NCBI GenBank assembly: GCA_937930635.1
Contig: CALHCF010000003.1
Location: 124,001 to 188,000, forward strand
DNA length: 64,000 bases
Source: an uncultured Rhizobiaceae group bacterium
GTDB lineage: Bacteria; Pseudomonadota; Alphaproteobacteria; Rhizobiales; Rhizobiaceae
Direction: 5' to 3'
Every line of letters begins with the position of its first letter. Position 1 is the stretch's first letter. The translations under genes were made by a program, and so were the position numbers. Shown in pieces: positions 53,353-62,774 of this stretch. The notes beneath the pieces are model-generated. The model saw nothing but the letters and a program-made list of their open reading frames with translations. It searched no databases and was not told the DNA's origin.

Positions 53353-54395
53353 ACGACACTGTCCTCCGCTTCAAGCCAGCAACGTGACTGCTGGTTTTCA
53401 TTCACTTCAAACAATGGCGGGTTTTGAGCATGACAACGTTCATGAGCCTGTGTGCAGCGCGGTGCAAAAGGACAAGATGTCAAGGCGGCTGTCAGGCTTG
53501 GGGCTTGCCCGGGAATACTGCGCAAACGTCTGTCGCGTCCCCCTTCATGAGAAGGCAGGGTTTCCAGCAAAGCCTGAGTGTATGGATGACGTGGGTTGTT
53601 GTAGAGACTTTCAACGTCGGCATATTCAACAATTTGACCGCCATACATCACCGCAACACGGTCAGCGATGCCTGCCACGACGCCAAGATCATGGGTCACC
53701 CAGATAATGGCAGTGCCAAACTTCTCTCTTAAGTCTTTCACCAGTTCAATAATTTGGGCCTGTACCGTTACGTCCAGCGCAGTAGTCGGTTCATCGGCAA
53801 ACAGCACCTTGGGGTCACAGGCCAATGCAATCGCAATCATGACGCGCTGGCGCATTCCGCCGGAAAACTGGTGTGGGAAATCCTTCAGCCGTTGATCCGC
53901 CGACGGGATACCAACCAATTGCAGCAGTTCAATCGCACGCTCGCGGGCTTCGCGCTTGTTCATGCCAAGATGAATACGTAACGGCTCCATCAACTGGAAA
54001 CCAATTGTGAACACCGGATTGAGTGAGGTCATCGGGTCCTGGAAAATGAACCCTATGTCCCCGCCCCGCACCTCGCGCAAATCCTGAATGTTCAGTTCGA
54101 GAAGATCGCGACCCTGAAAGGTCGCACTGCCATTAACGATTTCAGCAGGCGGCATCGGCAACAATTTCAGACATGACATCATGGTCACGCTCTTGCCAGA
54201 GCCGGATTCTCCCACGACACCCAGGAGCTCGCCTGCCTGAAGCGAAAAGCTCACGCCATTGACGGCATGCACCTTCCCGTCCTGCGTGTGAAAGATAGTT
54301 TCGAGGTTTTCAACGGCAAGAACGGGCTCGGTATCCGTCACATTTGACGGAACCGCTGACAAATCTTCAAATTTACTAACGCCCACCGAACTCAT
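53349..54395 (-). CDS. Peptide-type ABC transporter ATPase (OppD/DppD)
   Basis: This is the first ATPase and first gene of the opp-type operon, about 348 residues from the ATG at 54395; a longer frame to 54458 is possible, and neither start has a strong Shine-Dalgarno. Walker A is [11 protein letters not shown], the signature [19 protein letters not shown], Walker [15 protein letters not shown]. The C-terminal Cys cluster is [14 protein letters not shown]. The gene is divergent from the agmatinase-family gene (139-base shared region). Confidence 0.9.
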   Translation of the reverse strand: MSSVGVSKFEDLSAVPSNVTDTEPVLAVENLETIFHTQDGKVHAVNGVSFSLQAGELLGVVGESGSGKSVTMMSCLKLLPMPPAEIVNGSATFQGRDLLELNIQDLREVRGGDIGFIFQDPMTSLNPVFTIGFQLMEPLRIHLGMNKREARERAIELLQLVGIPSADQRLKDFPHQFSGGMRQRVMIAIALACDPKVLFADEPTTALDVTVQAQIIELVKDLREKFGTAIIWVTHDLGVVAGIADRVAVMYGGQIVEYADVESLYNNPRHPYTQALLETLPSHEGGRDRRLRSIPGQAPSLTAALTSCPFAPRCTQAHERCHAQNPPLFEVNENQQSRCWLEAEDSVV

Positions 54396-54534
54396 GAAGC
54401 AAAGCCTACCCATTCGACAGGCTTTCGCAAGAGGGTATTTAAGCAAGCCGGCATTCAATACCCAGTTTTAGAACAACTTGATCGCAGCAGAAGTGACTGC
54501 CACAAACAATGTGACTTAACCGGAGTTTGCGACA

Positions 54535-55506
54535 ATGCCCAATCCCTCTTTCCAACCTGTGTCGGGTTTTGATCTTCCCCGTTTCGCCGGTGTTCCAAGC
54601 TTTATGCGCCTTCCTCACATCCAAAAGGGTGACAAGCTCTATAGCGATGTCGAGATTGGACTGGTGGGTGTGCCCTGGGACGGAGGAACAACCAACCGTC
54701 CCGGTGCAAGGCATGGTCCGCGCCAGCTACGCGATTACTCGACAATGATCCGTGCCGTCCATCCGGTCTCGCACCTCAAACCCTTTGAGTTATGCAATTG
54801 CGCTGATCTGGGGGATGTTCCACCGAATCCTGCAGACCTGATGGCAAGTCTGGACCGCGTCAGCACATTCTATTCGCAGCTCAAGGATGACGGGATCACT
54901 CCTCTTACTGCCGGGGGAGATCATCTGATCTCTCTCCCCATTCTAAGAGGGCTGGCAAAGGACGGGCCGGTCGGAATGATCCATTTCGACGCCCATACTG
55001 ATCTGTTCAACGAATATTTTGGCGGAACGAAATACACCCACGGCACACCTTTTCGGCGCGCCATCGAAGAAGAGCTTCTTGACCCCAGGAGAGTTATTCA
55101 GATCGGAATCCGTGGAACGATGTATGATGGTGAGGACATCGAGTTTGGCCGCGCCAATGGCGTAACGATCCTGATGATCGAAGATCTAATGGAACGGGGA
55201 TTTGCAGATGTCATGGCACAGGCTCGCGATGTCGTTGGCAAACAGCCGACCTATTGTTCCTTCGATATCGACTTTATCGACCCGTCTCAGGCACCGGGAA
55301 CCGGCACACCGGAGATTGGCGGCCCCGATACCTACACAGCCCAGAGGCTGGTGCGTGAAATGCGGGGACTAAATCTCATAGGTGCGGATCTGGTTGAAGT
55401 CTCACCACCCTTCGATCCGTCAGGGCAAACAGCCTGGGTTGGCGTCAGCATCATGTTCGAAATTCTCTGCATCCTTGCTGAAAGCCATCGTGCCCGGTTG
55501 GGCTGA
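54535..55506 (+). CDS. Agmatinase-family ureohydrolase
   Basis: This is a dinuclear manganese hydrolase, 323 residues. Metal-binding motifs are GGDHLISLP (about 124-132), MIHFDAHTDLFNE (about 146-158) and SFDIDFIDPSQAPGTGTPE (about 242-260); all the expected His and Asp ligands are present. Ureohydrolases split agmatine, guanidinobutyrate or similar compounds to urea and an amine, and the subfamily cannot be separated by eye. It is divergent from the opp-type operon, suggesting that the importer takes up a guanidino compound or arginine-rich peptide. GGAG lies nine bases before the ATG. Confidence 0.9.
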   Translation: MPNPSFQPVSGFDLPRFAGVPSFMRLPHIQKGDKLYSDVEIGLVGVPWDGGTTNRPGARHGPRQLRDYSTMIRAVHPVSHLKPFELCNCADLGDVPPNPADLMASLDRVSTFYSQLKDDGITPLTAGGDHLISLPILRGLAKDGPVGMIHFDAHTDLFNEYFGGTKYTHGTPFRRAIEEELLDPRRVIQIGIRGTMYDGEDIEFGRANGVTILMIEDLMERGFADVMAQARDVVGKQPTYCSFDIDFIDPSQAPGTGTPEIGGPDTYTAQRLVREMRGLNLIGADLVEVSPPFDPSGQTAWVGVSIMFEILCILAESHRARLG

Positions 55507-55602
55507 CCACCCGCCAGCATAAACCATCAATAAGCTGACTGTTGCCAATCTGTGGCCGCAATCTTGCTTAATGAAGAAGCCGTGCGGCGAAATAACAAGG
55601 TG

Positions 55603-55619
55603 TTAAGTTTTCATTAACC
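55603..55619 (+). promoter_or_regulatory. Perfect CtrA-type binding site upstream of pal
   Basis: TTAAGTTTTCATTAACC matches the alphaproteobacterial CtrA consensus TTAA-N7-TTAAC exactly. It ends 86 bases before the pal ATG, a normal place for an activator or repressor site. It suggests cell-cycle-timed expression of the pal operon. The rest of the 55507-55705 gap shows no gene. Confidence 0.6.
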
Positions 55620-55705
55620 TTATTTCTTGAGCCGCCCTTAACGGATGTTGGTTATCAAAACCTCACCAAAACCCTTTCAATTTGACCTTCGACAGGAGTC
55701 CGGTC

Positions 55706-56245
55706 ATGAGCCTGACCTTGAATTTTGAGAAGTCTGCAAAACAACACCGGTCTGCCAGACTGGCATTTGTACTTCCCCTCGCCGCCCTGGTTTTTGCGAC
55801 CGGTTGCGCCAAGAAAAACGCTCTGCCCGACAATTCTGCCCAATTGGGCCTGAATACGGGAGCCGGAAGCGCCACCCCGGGTTCGACACAGGACTTCACC
55901 GTCAATGTGGGCGACCGCATTTTCTTCACGACCGATTCAACCTCACTTACGGCCGAAGCGCGGACAACCCTGGACAAACAGGCCACATGGCTTGCCAAAT
56001 ATCCAAATTACAGCATCACGCTTGAAGGTCATGCCGACGAACGCGGCACCCGCGAATATAACCTTGCATTGGGTGCCCGACGGGCTGCTGCAACGCGCGA
56101 TTACCTTGTCGCCCGGGGCATCAACCGGGGCCGCGTAAAGACGATTTCCTTTGGTAAGGAACGTCCGGTCGCCGTTTGTAACGATATTTCCTGCTGGTCA
56201 CAAAACCGCCGCGCCGTTACCGTGCTTGGTGGTGCCAACAGTTAA
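55706..56245 (+). CDS. pal: Peptidoglycan-associated lipoprotein Pal
   Basis: This is an outer-membrane lipoprotein that ties the envelope to peptidoglycan and constricts it with the Tol complex during division. It has 179 residues; the ATG at 55706 follows ACAGGAG. A lipobox (FATGC, Cys about 32) follows the hydrophobic leader. The C-terminal OmpA-like domain shows ITLEGHADERGTREYNLALGARRAAATRDYL (about 103-133), where the Asp and Arg bind meso-diaminopimelate. TolQRAB, usually just upstream, are not here; an agmatinase is instead. A strong terminator follows. Confidence 0.95.
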   Translation: MSLTLNFEKSAKQHRSARLAFVLPLAALVFATGCAKKNALPDNSAQLGLNTGAGSATPGSTQDFTVNVGDRIFFTTDSTSLTAEARTTLDKQATWLAKYPNYSITLEGHADERGTREYNLALGARRAAATRDYLVARGINRGRVKTISFGKERPVAVCNDISCWSQNRRAVTVLGGANS

Positions 56246-56273
56246 TCCGCAAGACACGACTACAGCAAACCAT

Positions 56274-56304
56274 ATGGCGACCCTCCCAGGGGTCGCCATT
56301 TTTG
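56274..56304 (+). terminator. Intrinsic terminator after pal
   Basis: ATGGCGACCC (56274-56283) and GGGTCGCCAT (56290-56299) form a perfect 10-bp stem with a 6-nt loop, followed at once by TTTTTGTTT. This is a textbook rho-independent terminator, so cpoB probably needs its own promoter or readthrough. Confidence 0.85.
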
Positions 56305-56432
56305 TTTCTGGCATGGTCAGTTTGCTGATAGTAGTTGCAGAATCGATATCCCAAATTTTGGCCTGAATTATTGTGATGATAAGCTCAGTGCACAATCGGC
56401 AATCATGCCACCTACTCTGGAGCAGAGGGCTC

Positions 56433-57407
56433 GTGACCTATTTTACCAAAAAAACCATCTATTCCCTGATTTGGGCACTGGCGATGATGTGCGCAGCACC
56501 TACAATCAGCCATGCATCAGAAGAGCCCTACCAACTCGCCCAATCGGGAGACTCAGGCTTTCGCGTCAACGCTCTGGAAGAGGAAGTACGACGGCTGAAC
56601 GGAAAGGTGGAAGAACTGACCTTTCAACTGCTACAATTGCAGGAACAATTGCGTAAAATGCAGGAAGACAACGAACTGCGTTTCCAGGAGCTGGAAGACC
56701 AAAGCTCCAACGGGTCTGCAACCCCAAAAGAACAGGTGACAAAAGCTCCGGCTCAAACCAACACAGGAGATAATCGCCTGGGAAAGTCTGAGTCGTCCGC
56801 GCGCCCTTCCGGCCCGGACGTTAAAGAAACTGCAAAGATCGATAATCCTGCTCCACCGAAAAACGAAAGCGGCGCACCGCCTCGCGCACTGGGAACGCTG
56901 AAGTTCGATAAAGACGGAAACGTCATCGATACACAGTCAGACACGCCAAAAAAGCCGCTTGATCAGTTTCCCGATATTTTCAACGACGGGGTTGAGGGAA
57001 GCATCGAGGCATCAGAATTTGGGGCTACACCCGCCGAAGTCTTTGAAGTCGCCGCAAAAGCCTACGAAAGCCGCAATTATTCAAGAGCGGAACAGGCTTA
57101 TCGTGCATTTGTCAAAGCGTGGCCAAAAGATAAGCGGGTTGGTGTTGCGCGATACTATCTGGGTCAGTCACTGTTCTGGCAAAAAGACTATTACAACGCA
57201 GCCAATGTCTATCTCGAAACCCACAACGCCTTCCCGGAATCAAAGACAGCACCGGACAATCTGTTGGGTCTTGGTCTGGCCTTGGCTGGCATGAACCAAC
57301 GCGAAGTTGCCTGTGCCACCTATGCCGAAGTACTGAAGCAATACCCGTCCGCCAAAGCCAGGCTGGGAGAGCGGGTCAAGGACGAGCAGACCAGCACCCG
57401 GTGTTGA
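56433..57407 (+). CDS. cpoB: CpoB/YbgF Tol-Pal system periplasmic protein
   Basis: This is a periplasmic coordinator of Tol-Pal constriction and septal cell-wall synthesis, about 324 residues from a GTG at 56433 preceded by GAGGG; an ATG at 56373 would add 20 residues before the leader. The signal peptide ends near ISHAS. A coiled-coil segment (about 35-75, VNALEEEVRRLNGKVEEL) drives trimerisation, then a Pro/Lys-rich linker, then TPR repeats (about 210-320, VFEVAAKAYESRNYSRAEQAYRAF and YYLGQSLFWQKDYYNAA). It lies between pal and tilS, as in related genomes. Confidence 0.88.
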   Translation: MTYFTKKTIYSLIWALAMMCAAPTISHASEEPYQLAQSGDSGFRVNALEEEVRRLNGKVEELTFQLLQLQEQLRKMQEDNELRFQELEDQSSNGSATPKEQVTKAPAQTNTGDNRLGKSESSARPSGPDVKETAKIDNPAPPKNESGAPPRALGTLKFDKDGNVIDTQSDTPKKPLDQFPDIFNDGVEGSIEASEFGATPAEVFEVAAKAYESRNYSRAEQAYRAFVKAWPKDKRVGVARYYLGQSLFWQKDYYNAANVYLETHNAFPESKTAPDNLLGLGLALAGMNQREVACATYAEVLKQYPSAKARLGERVKDEQTSTRC

Positions 57408-57408
57408 C

Positions 57409-58641
57409 GTGCCGACAGATACGAGAACGCCGGTTTTGAACCCGACACCCGATTCCATCACCATGGATGCCGGCTTGTTAAAGGGTCATGACATCGTTTT
57501 GCTTGCGGTGTCTGGCGGCAGCGATTCAATCGCCATGATGCAAATCATCGCAAACCGCACAGACAGGCCGGATATTGCGGTCGCAACCGTCGATCACGGC
57601 CTGCGCAAAAGCTCTGCCAAAGAAGCTGATTTTGTAGCGCTGGAAGCACAGAAACTTGGTCTCGCGCATACAATCCTGAACTGGAAACCAGGGGAGCAAA
57701 GAGCCAGTGCTGCAGCCCGAAACGCGCGCTACGACCTGCTGTGTCATCATGCGCTCACCATCGGCGCATCTGCTGTACTGACAGCCCATACCCTTGATGA
57801 TCAGGCAGAAACCGTGCTCATGCGCTCATTTAGAATCAGGCCGGGTGGCGCAACCAGGGGGCTTTCGTGCATCCCCAAATGCGTCAGTCATGCTGTGGCT
57901 CCAGGAAGGGCGGTTTGTATCCTGCGCCCGCTTCTGACAACCAGAAGAACCGATTTGCAGAACTATCTGACCAGCCGTGATCTGCCGTGGGTTAGCGACC
58001 CCTCAAACGAGAACTTGCAGGCCGAACGGGTTCGTGTTCGCAAAACGCTGGCTGATACTCACAACTCTCTACCGGACCCAACAGACATGGCCAGGCTTGC
58101 CGTGCTGTCAGCGCGTCAAAGACAATGGCTCAATGTGCAAACCGCTGGCTGGTTGGCGTCCTCCCTTCATCAGGACACCACAGGACGGCTTGTTCTTGAG
58201 AGCAACCCAGCCCCTCGATCTGTCACACAAAATGCTTTTGAAACTCTGGCTTGTGTCGCAGGCGGATTTGAGCATCGTCCAGGCCGAGGCAAGCTGGAAA
58301 AGCTCATTGATGCTTTTCAATCGGGATCGGTCTTGCGCCATAACGTTGGTCGTTCAATGATCTCGGTTGGCAAAGCCTCTACATTGTTTGAACGTGAAGC
58401 GCGCAACAGTCCTGATTGCAAAGAGCGCCGGGGCTTTGTGGATGGTCGCTTTTTCGTTGAAGAAACGGGAGAAATACGGCCCTTTGTATCGGCTTTTGAG
58501 CATATGCGGCCAGAAAGCGACAACCCGCTCTATGACGTGTTGAAAGACAAACTCGGATGGACGAGTCCCACTTGTGTGGTGGTCTCACAAGCCAGTCAGC
58601 CGGTTTTAAACCGCGACAGTCCGGTTCTGCGTTCAACATAA
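57409..58641 (+). CDS. tilS: tRNA(Ile)-lysidine synthase TilS
   Basis: This is an essential enzyme that adds lysine to C34 of the CAU-anticodon tRNA-Ile2, using ATP. It has 410 residues. The PP-loop AVSGGSDSIAMM (about 33-44) and VDHGLRKSSAKEADFV, AHTLDDQAETVLMRSFR (about 124-140) are diagnostic. The C-terminal lysidine domain is divergent. It starts with GTG one base after the cpoB stop, so coupling is likely; an in-frame ATG 19 codons later is an alternative. Confidence 0.92.
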   Translation: MPTDTRTPVLNPTPDSITMDAGLLKGHDIVLLAVSGGSDSIAMMQIIANRTDRPDIAVATVDHGLRKSSAKEADFVALEAQKLGLAHTILNWKPGEQRASAAARNARYDLLCHHALTIGASAVLTAHTLDDQAETVLMRSFRIRPGGATRGLSCIPKCVSHAVAPGRAVCILRPLLTTRRTDLQNYLTSRDLPWVSDPSNENLQAERVRVRKTLADTHNSLPDPTDMARLAVLSARQRQWLNVQTAGWLASSLHQDTTGRLVLESNPAPRSVTQNAFETLACVAGGFEHRPGRGKLEKLIDAFQSGSVLRHNVGRSMISVGKASTLFEREARNSPDCKERRGFVDGRFFVEETGEIRPFVSAFEHMRPESDNPLYDVLKDKLGWTSPTCVVVSQASQPVLNRDSPVLRST

Positions 58642-58791
58642 TGCGAAGAAATTGCCCATCTGCCTGCTGATGCCTTGGCAGACGGGAATTTGGGACCTAT
58701 CTTGGTAACGAAGCAAGGTGCAATGCGCCAACACGACGTCACCAAAAACTGACGCAGGGCAATCGATGCCCGCATCATCGGGATATTTTCA

Positions 58792-60732
58792 ATGAATTCC
58801 AATTTTCGCAATTTCGCGCTCTGGGGTCTTATTGCTCTTTTGCTGGTGGCGCTGTTCCAGATGTTCCAGTCGCCTTCTAATCAGAACAAAACCAGTGAAA
58901 TTGCGTATTCGCAATTTCTGGAAGCTGTAGACAAAAACCGCGTTAAGTCGGTCACTATTTCAGGCGAGAAAATCAGCGGCGCTTATACCGATTCAAGCAC
59001 CCGGTTTCTCACCTATGCACCCTATGACCCGGAACTGATCAAACGGCTGGAAACGCAGAACGTTGAAATCAGCGCCAAGCCCGTAACGGATGGCCGCTCG
59101 ACTTTCACGGGCATGTTGATCAACTGGCTGCCGCTGCTGTTGCTGATTGGCGTGTGGATTTTCATCATGCGCCAGATGCAATCCGGCCAGGGAAAAGCCA
59201 TGGGTTTTGGCAAATCCAAGGCCAAACTGCTGACCGAGGCTCATGGTCGCGTGACATTTGATGATGTGGCCGGTGTCGATGAGGCCAAGGAAGATCTCGT
59301 CGAAATTGTCGATTTCCTGCGCGATCCGCAGAAATTTCAGCGCCTGGGCGGTAAAATGCCACACGGTGTTCTGCTGGTTGGCCCTCCCGGCACCGGTAAG
59401 ACACTGACCGCACGTGCGGTGGCTGGCGAAGCCAATGTGCCCTTTTTCACCATTTCGGGTTCCGATTTTGTTGAAATGTTCGTGGGCGTTGGAGCCAGCC
59501 GTGTCCGCGACATGTTCGAGCAGGCCAAGAAAAACGCTCCCTGCATTATCTTCATAGACGAGATTGACGCAGTTGGCCGCCACCGTGGTGCCGGTCTTGG
59601 CGGTGGCAATGATGAACGTGAACAAACACTCAACCAGCTTCTGGTGGAGATGGATGGATTTGAGACAAACGAGGGCATCATTTTGATTGCCGCAACCAAC
59701 CGTCCCGATGTGCTGGACCCCGCACTGCTGCGCCCTGGTCGTTTCGACAGGCAGGTTGTGGTGCCCAATCCAGATATCATCGGTCGCGAGGCTATTCTCA
59801 AAGTCCATGTCAAAAACGTACCACTTGCGCCCAATGTGGACTTGAAAGTTGTTGCGCGTGGCACGCCAGGTTTCTCCGGTGCCGATTTGATGAACCTCGT
59901 CAACGAAGCTGCGCTGTTGGCTGCCCGTCGTGAGAAGCGGCTGGTGACAGCACAGGAATTCGACGATGCCAAAGACAAGGTTATGATGGGTGCAGAACGC
60001 CGCTCTATGGCCATGTCGGAAGAAGAAAAGCGCAATACAGCCTATCATGAGGCCGGTCATGCTCTTGTTGCTGTCACCGTGCCATCTTCACATCCGGTCC
60101 ATAAAGCAACCATTATCCCGCGAGGGCGCGCCCTTGGTATGGTGATGCAGTTGCCGGAACGCGATCAGATTTCCATGACCTATGAGGAAATGACATCCCG
60201 CCTTGCCGTTATGATGGCAGGTCGTGTTGCCGAAGAACTGACATTTGGCAAAAAGAATGTCACCTCTGGTGCACAGTCCGATATCGAGCAGGCCACCCGT
60301 CTCGCCCGCGCAATGGTTACCCAGTGGGGATATTCCGACAAACTCGGCAAGGTCGCCTATGGCGAGAACCAGCAGGAAGTGTTCCTTGGTCATTCCGTAG
60401 CCCAATCCAAGAATGTTTCGGAAGAAACTTCTCAGATAATCGATGAGGAGGTTCGCCGGCTGGTGGATGAAGGTTTCAAGGAAGCCAAGCGGATCCTCAC
60501 CAAGCGCAAGAAAGGTTTGGAAGCCCTGGCTCAGGGCCTGCTGGAATACGAAACGCTGACAGGTCAGGAAATTGATGAGCTGCTTAGCGGCAAGCCCCCT
60601 TCCCGTGATCTGGGAGATGATACGCCACCTTCACGCGGCAGCGCGGTGCCAAAGGCCGGTGCAGCCAAGAAAAAGCCGGACAGCGGCAAAAAGGGCGGCG
60701 CTACCGGCGGTATGGAACCCCAGCCTTCCTGA
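58792..60732 (+). CDS. ftsH: ATP-dependent zinc metalloprotease FtsH
   Basis: This is a membrane-anchored AAA+ protease for quality control and regulated turnover (in relatives, of LpxC and sigma-32). It has 646 residues: two N-terminal helices (about 7-26 and 108-127) flank a periplasmic domain. The AAA module has Walker A GPPGTGKT (about 197-204), Walker [12 protein letters not shown] and the SRH region. The protease zinc site is HEAGH (419-423) with the third ligand further on. The C-terminal tail is Gly/Lys/Pro-rich. It is 150 bases after tilS and is followed by a hairpin terminator. Confidence 0.96.
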   Translation: MNSNFRNFALWGLIALLLVALFQMFQSPSNQNKTSEIAYSQFLEAVDKNRVKSVTISGEKISGAYTDSSTRFLTYAPYDPELIKRLETQNVEISAKPVTDGRSTFTGMLINWLPLLLLIGVWIFIMRQMQSGQGKAMGFGKSKAKLLTEAHGRVTFDDVAGVDEAKEDLVEIVDFLRDPQKFQRLGGKMPHGVLLVGPPGTGKTLTARAVAGEANVPFFTISGSDFVEMFVGVGASRVRDMFEQAKKNAPCIIFIDEIDAVGRHRGAGLGGGNDEREQTLNQLLVEMDGFETNEGIILIAATNRPDVLDPALLRPGRFDRQVVVPNPDIIGREAILKVHVKNVPLAPNVDLKVVARGTPGFSGADLMNLVNEAALLAARREKRLVTAQEFDDAKDKVMMGAERRSMAMSEEEKRNTAYHEAGHALVAVTVPSSHPVHKATIIPRGRALGMVMQLPERDQISMTYEEMTSRLAVMMAGRVAEELTFGKKNVTSGAQSDIEQATRLARAMVTQWGYSDKLGKVAYGENQQEVFLGHSVAQSKNVSEETSQIIDEEVRRLVDEGFKEAKRILTKRKKGLEALAQGLLEYETLTGQEIDELLSGKPPSRDLGDDTPPSRGSAVPKAGAAKKKPDSGKKGGATGGMEPQPS

Positions 60733-60745
60733 TCAAACGTCCTAG

Positions 60746-60780
60746 ACCGTGTGCGATATACGCACACGGTTTCGTCTCTT
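60746..60780 (+). terminator. Hairpin terminator after ftsH
   Basis: ACCGTGTGCG (60746-60755) and CGCACACGGT (60761-60770) form a perfect 10-bp stem with a 5-nt loop, 14 bases after the ftsH stop, followed by TTCGTCTCTT. The T-tract is broken but the stem is strong. Confidence 0.7.
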
Positions 60781-61282
60781 ATCCCATAAGCTTGATCAAT
60801 TGCCAGTGAGAGACAGGAGTATCGCGAAAGCTGAATTCAGTTTCAGCACGGGCAGAACCGGCAAAACCATGCAGGTTAATCGCAGTTTGTTTGGGACTGG
60901 ATTAGCACATTTTCTGGACGGTAGGCATATGAGACAGCTTTCTTGATACGACTGTCACGTGCCCCAATACAGCGGCTCCCGACGCCCAATCTGCCCGGTT
61001 TTTACCTTTCCACTACTTTAACCATAACCACAATTGATGGCGATCACATTCGCTAACTTGCAAAGCGTCACCATAATTAAACACTTCATATTTTAGGGTT
61101 TCGAGCAACTTTTAGGTATGAAACCAGGCCTGTTAGAATTGCCATAATGTCGCTGCCAGCACCGCAAGTCACAATTCGTGAGTACAATTGAGGTGCAAAT
61201 TCTGCTACATTAAAACCCGTCAATGCAGGAAGGGGCCTGCAAACGGGCTGACGACACTCAATGGTATCAACCCCAGTGACGG
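60781..61282. other. 500-base intergenic region before glmM, no gene seen
   Basis: I find no convincing gene or RNA. A 65-codon frame at 60749-60946 starts inside the ftsH terminator stem and has no ribosome site or recognisable sequence. The second half (about 61010-61220) is AT-rich, with several TTAACC- and TTTTA-like stretches, and is the likely place of the glmM promoter. Confidence 0.5.
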
Positions 61283-62641
61283 ATGATTATGAGTAAAGAG
61301 CGTAAGTATTTTGGCACCGACGGTATCCGCGGTTTTGCCAATAAATCACCAATGACCGCAGAAATCGCGATGCGCGTCGGCATGGCAGCAGGTGTGGCTT
61401 TCAAGCGCGGAAGTCACCGTCATCGTGTTGTTATCGGCAAGGACACAAGACTATCGGGCTACATGATCGAAAACGCCCTTGTCGCCGGATTCACCGCCGC
61501 TGGCATGGATGTTTTCCAGCTTGGTCCTGTGCCGACACCGGCTGTAGCAATGCTAACCCGCTCGCTGCGCGCCGATATTGGCGTGATGATCTCCGCATCA
61601 CACAACGCCTATCACGACAACGGTATCAAACTGTTTGGTCCCAACGGCTTCAAACTTTCAGATGAAATTGAAACAGAAATCGAACGCCTCATCGACGAGG
61701 ACGTGACAGACCGGCTTGCGCATAACGGCAATATCGGCCGGGCGACCCGCGTGGACGGCGTTCATGACCGTTATATCGAATTTGCCAAACGAACGCTTCC
61801 AAGACAGATGTCGCTTGAAGGATTGCGTGTCGTGGTCGATTGCGCAAATGGCGCAGCCTACAAGGTGGCTCCATCGGCTCTTTGGGAACTTGGCGCCGAA
61901 GTCGTGAGCATCGGTGTTGAGCCAAATGGCACCAACATCAACGCAGAGTGTGGTTCAACTCACACCGCAGCATTGGCTCGCAAGGTCAATGAAGTTCGCG
62001 CTGATATCGGCATCGCGCTGGATGGCGATGCGGATCGCGTCATCATTGTCGATGAAAAGAGCAAGGTGGTTGATGGTGATCAGCTGATGGCGCTTGTCGC
62101 CCAATCATGGAAAGAAGATGACAGGTTGACGGCACCGGGCATTGTCGCCACGGTTATGTCAAACCTTGGTCTTGAACGTTTCCTTGGCGACATCAACTTA
62201 TCGCTTGCCCGCACTGCGGTCGGCGACCGGTACGTGGTCGATCACATGCGCAAAAACGGCTACAATGTTGGTGGAGAGCAATCCGGCCACATCGTGCTTT
62301 CAGATTACGCAACAACCGGCGATGGCCTCGTTGCAGCCCTTCAGGTTCTTTCTGTGGTTCAGACCTGGGACAAACCTGTCAGCGAAGTATGCGCACGGTT
62401 TGAACCTGTTCCGCAGGTGTTGAAAAACGTTCACTATACAGATGGCGAACCACTAAATGACAGCAAGGTCGTGGCTTCAATCGAAGAAGGGCGTCAGCGT
62501 CTTGCCAACAGTGGACGGCTGGTGATCCGGGCTTCAGGCACCGAACCCCTGATAAGGGTGATGGGCGAAGGGGATGACGAAAGCCTTGTGCGCTCAGTGG
62601 TTGATGACATTGCCGCCACGGTTCGAAGCGCTGCAGCCTAG
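61283..62641 (+). CDS. glmM: Phosphoglucosamine mutase GlmM
   Basis: The enzyme interconverts glucosamine-6-phosphate and glucosamine-1-phosphate for UDP-GlcNAc, peptidoglycan and lipid A. It has 452 residues. [10 protein letters not shown] (about 8-17), the phosphoserine loop [18 protein letters not shown] (about 102-119, catalytic Ser 104 or 106), the metal loop DGDADR (about 245-250), GEQSGH and the phosphate site [12 protein letters not shown] are all present. The true start may be the ATG at 61289 (MSKERKYFG), the usual beginning in relatives; neither start has a strong Shine-Dalgarno. It follows ftsH after a 550-base gap. Confidence 0.96.
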   Translation: MIMSKERKYFGTDGIRGFANKSPMTAEIAMRVGMAAGVAFKRGSHRHRVVIGKDTRLSGYMIENALVAGFTAAGMDVFQLGPVPTPAVAMLTRSLRADIGVMISASHNAYHDNGIKLFGPNGFKLSDEIETEIERLIDEDVTDRLAHNGNIGRATRVDGVHDRYIEFAKRTLPRQMSLEGLRVVVDCANGAAYKVAPSALWELGAEVVSIGVEPNGTNINAECGSTHTAALARKVNEVRADIGIALDGDADRVIIVDEKSKVVDGDQLMALVAQSWKEDDRLTAPGIVATVMSNLGLERFLGDINLSLARTAVGDRYVVDHMRKNGYNVGGEQSGHIVLSDYATTGDGLVAALQVLSVVQTWDKPVSEVCARFEPVPQVLKNVHYTDGEPLNDSKVVASIEEGRQRLANSGRLVIRASGTEPLIRVMGEGDDESLVRSVVDDIAATVRSAAA

Positions 62642-62774
62642 AACTGGGGCTTATTAATGGGTGGCTTTGTGTTGATCACAGAACTGGTCAACTCGTTACA
62701 CATCGGGGTGAAGGCCCTTCTTTGCGGCTCACAAAAGCAGATAGGGTAAAGCTCTAATTCAGGGAGCTTTATCA

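Noticed and set aside
58646-58685. A weak hairpin (TCTGCC/GGCAGA) after tilS
   Set aside because: Only six base pairs with a long loop and no T-run; not a convincing terminator.
60749-60946. A 65-codon frame after ftsH
   Set aside because: It begins within the ftsH terminator hairpin, has no ribosome site and has a composition unlike a real protein.
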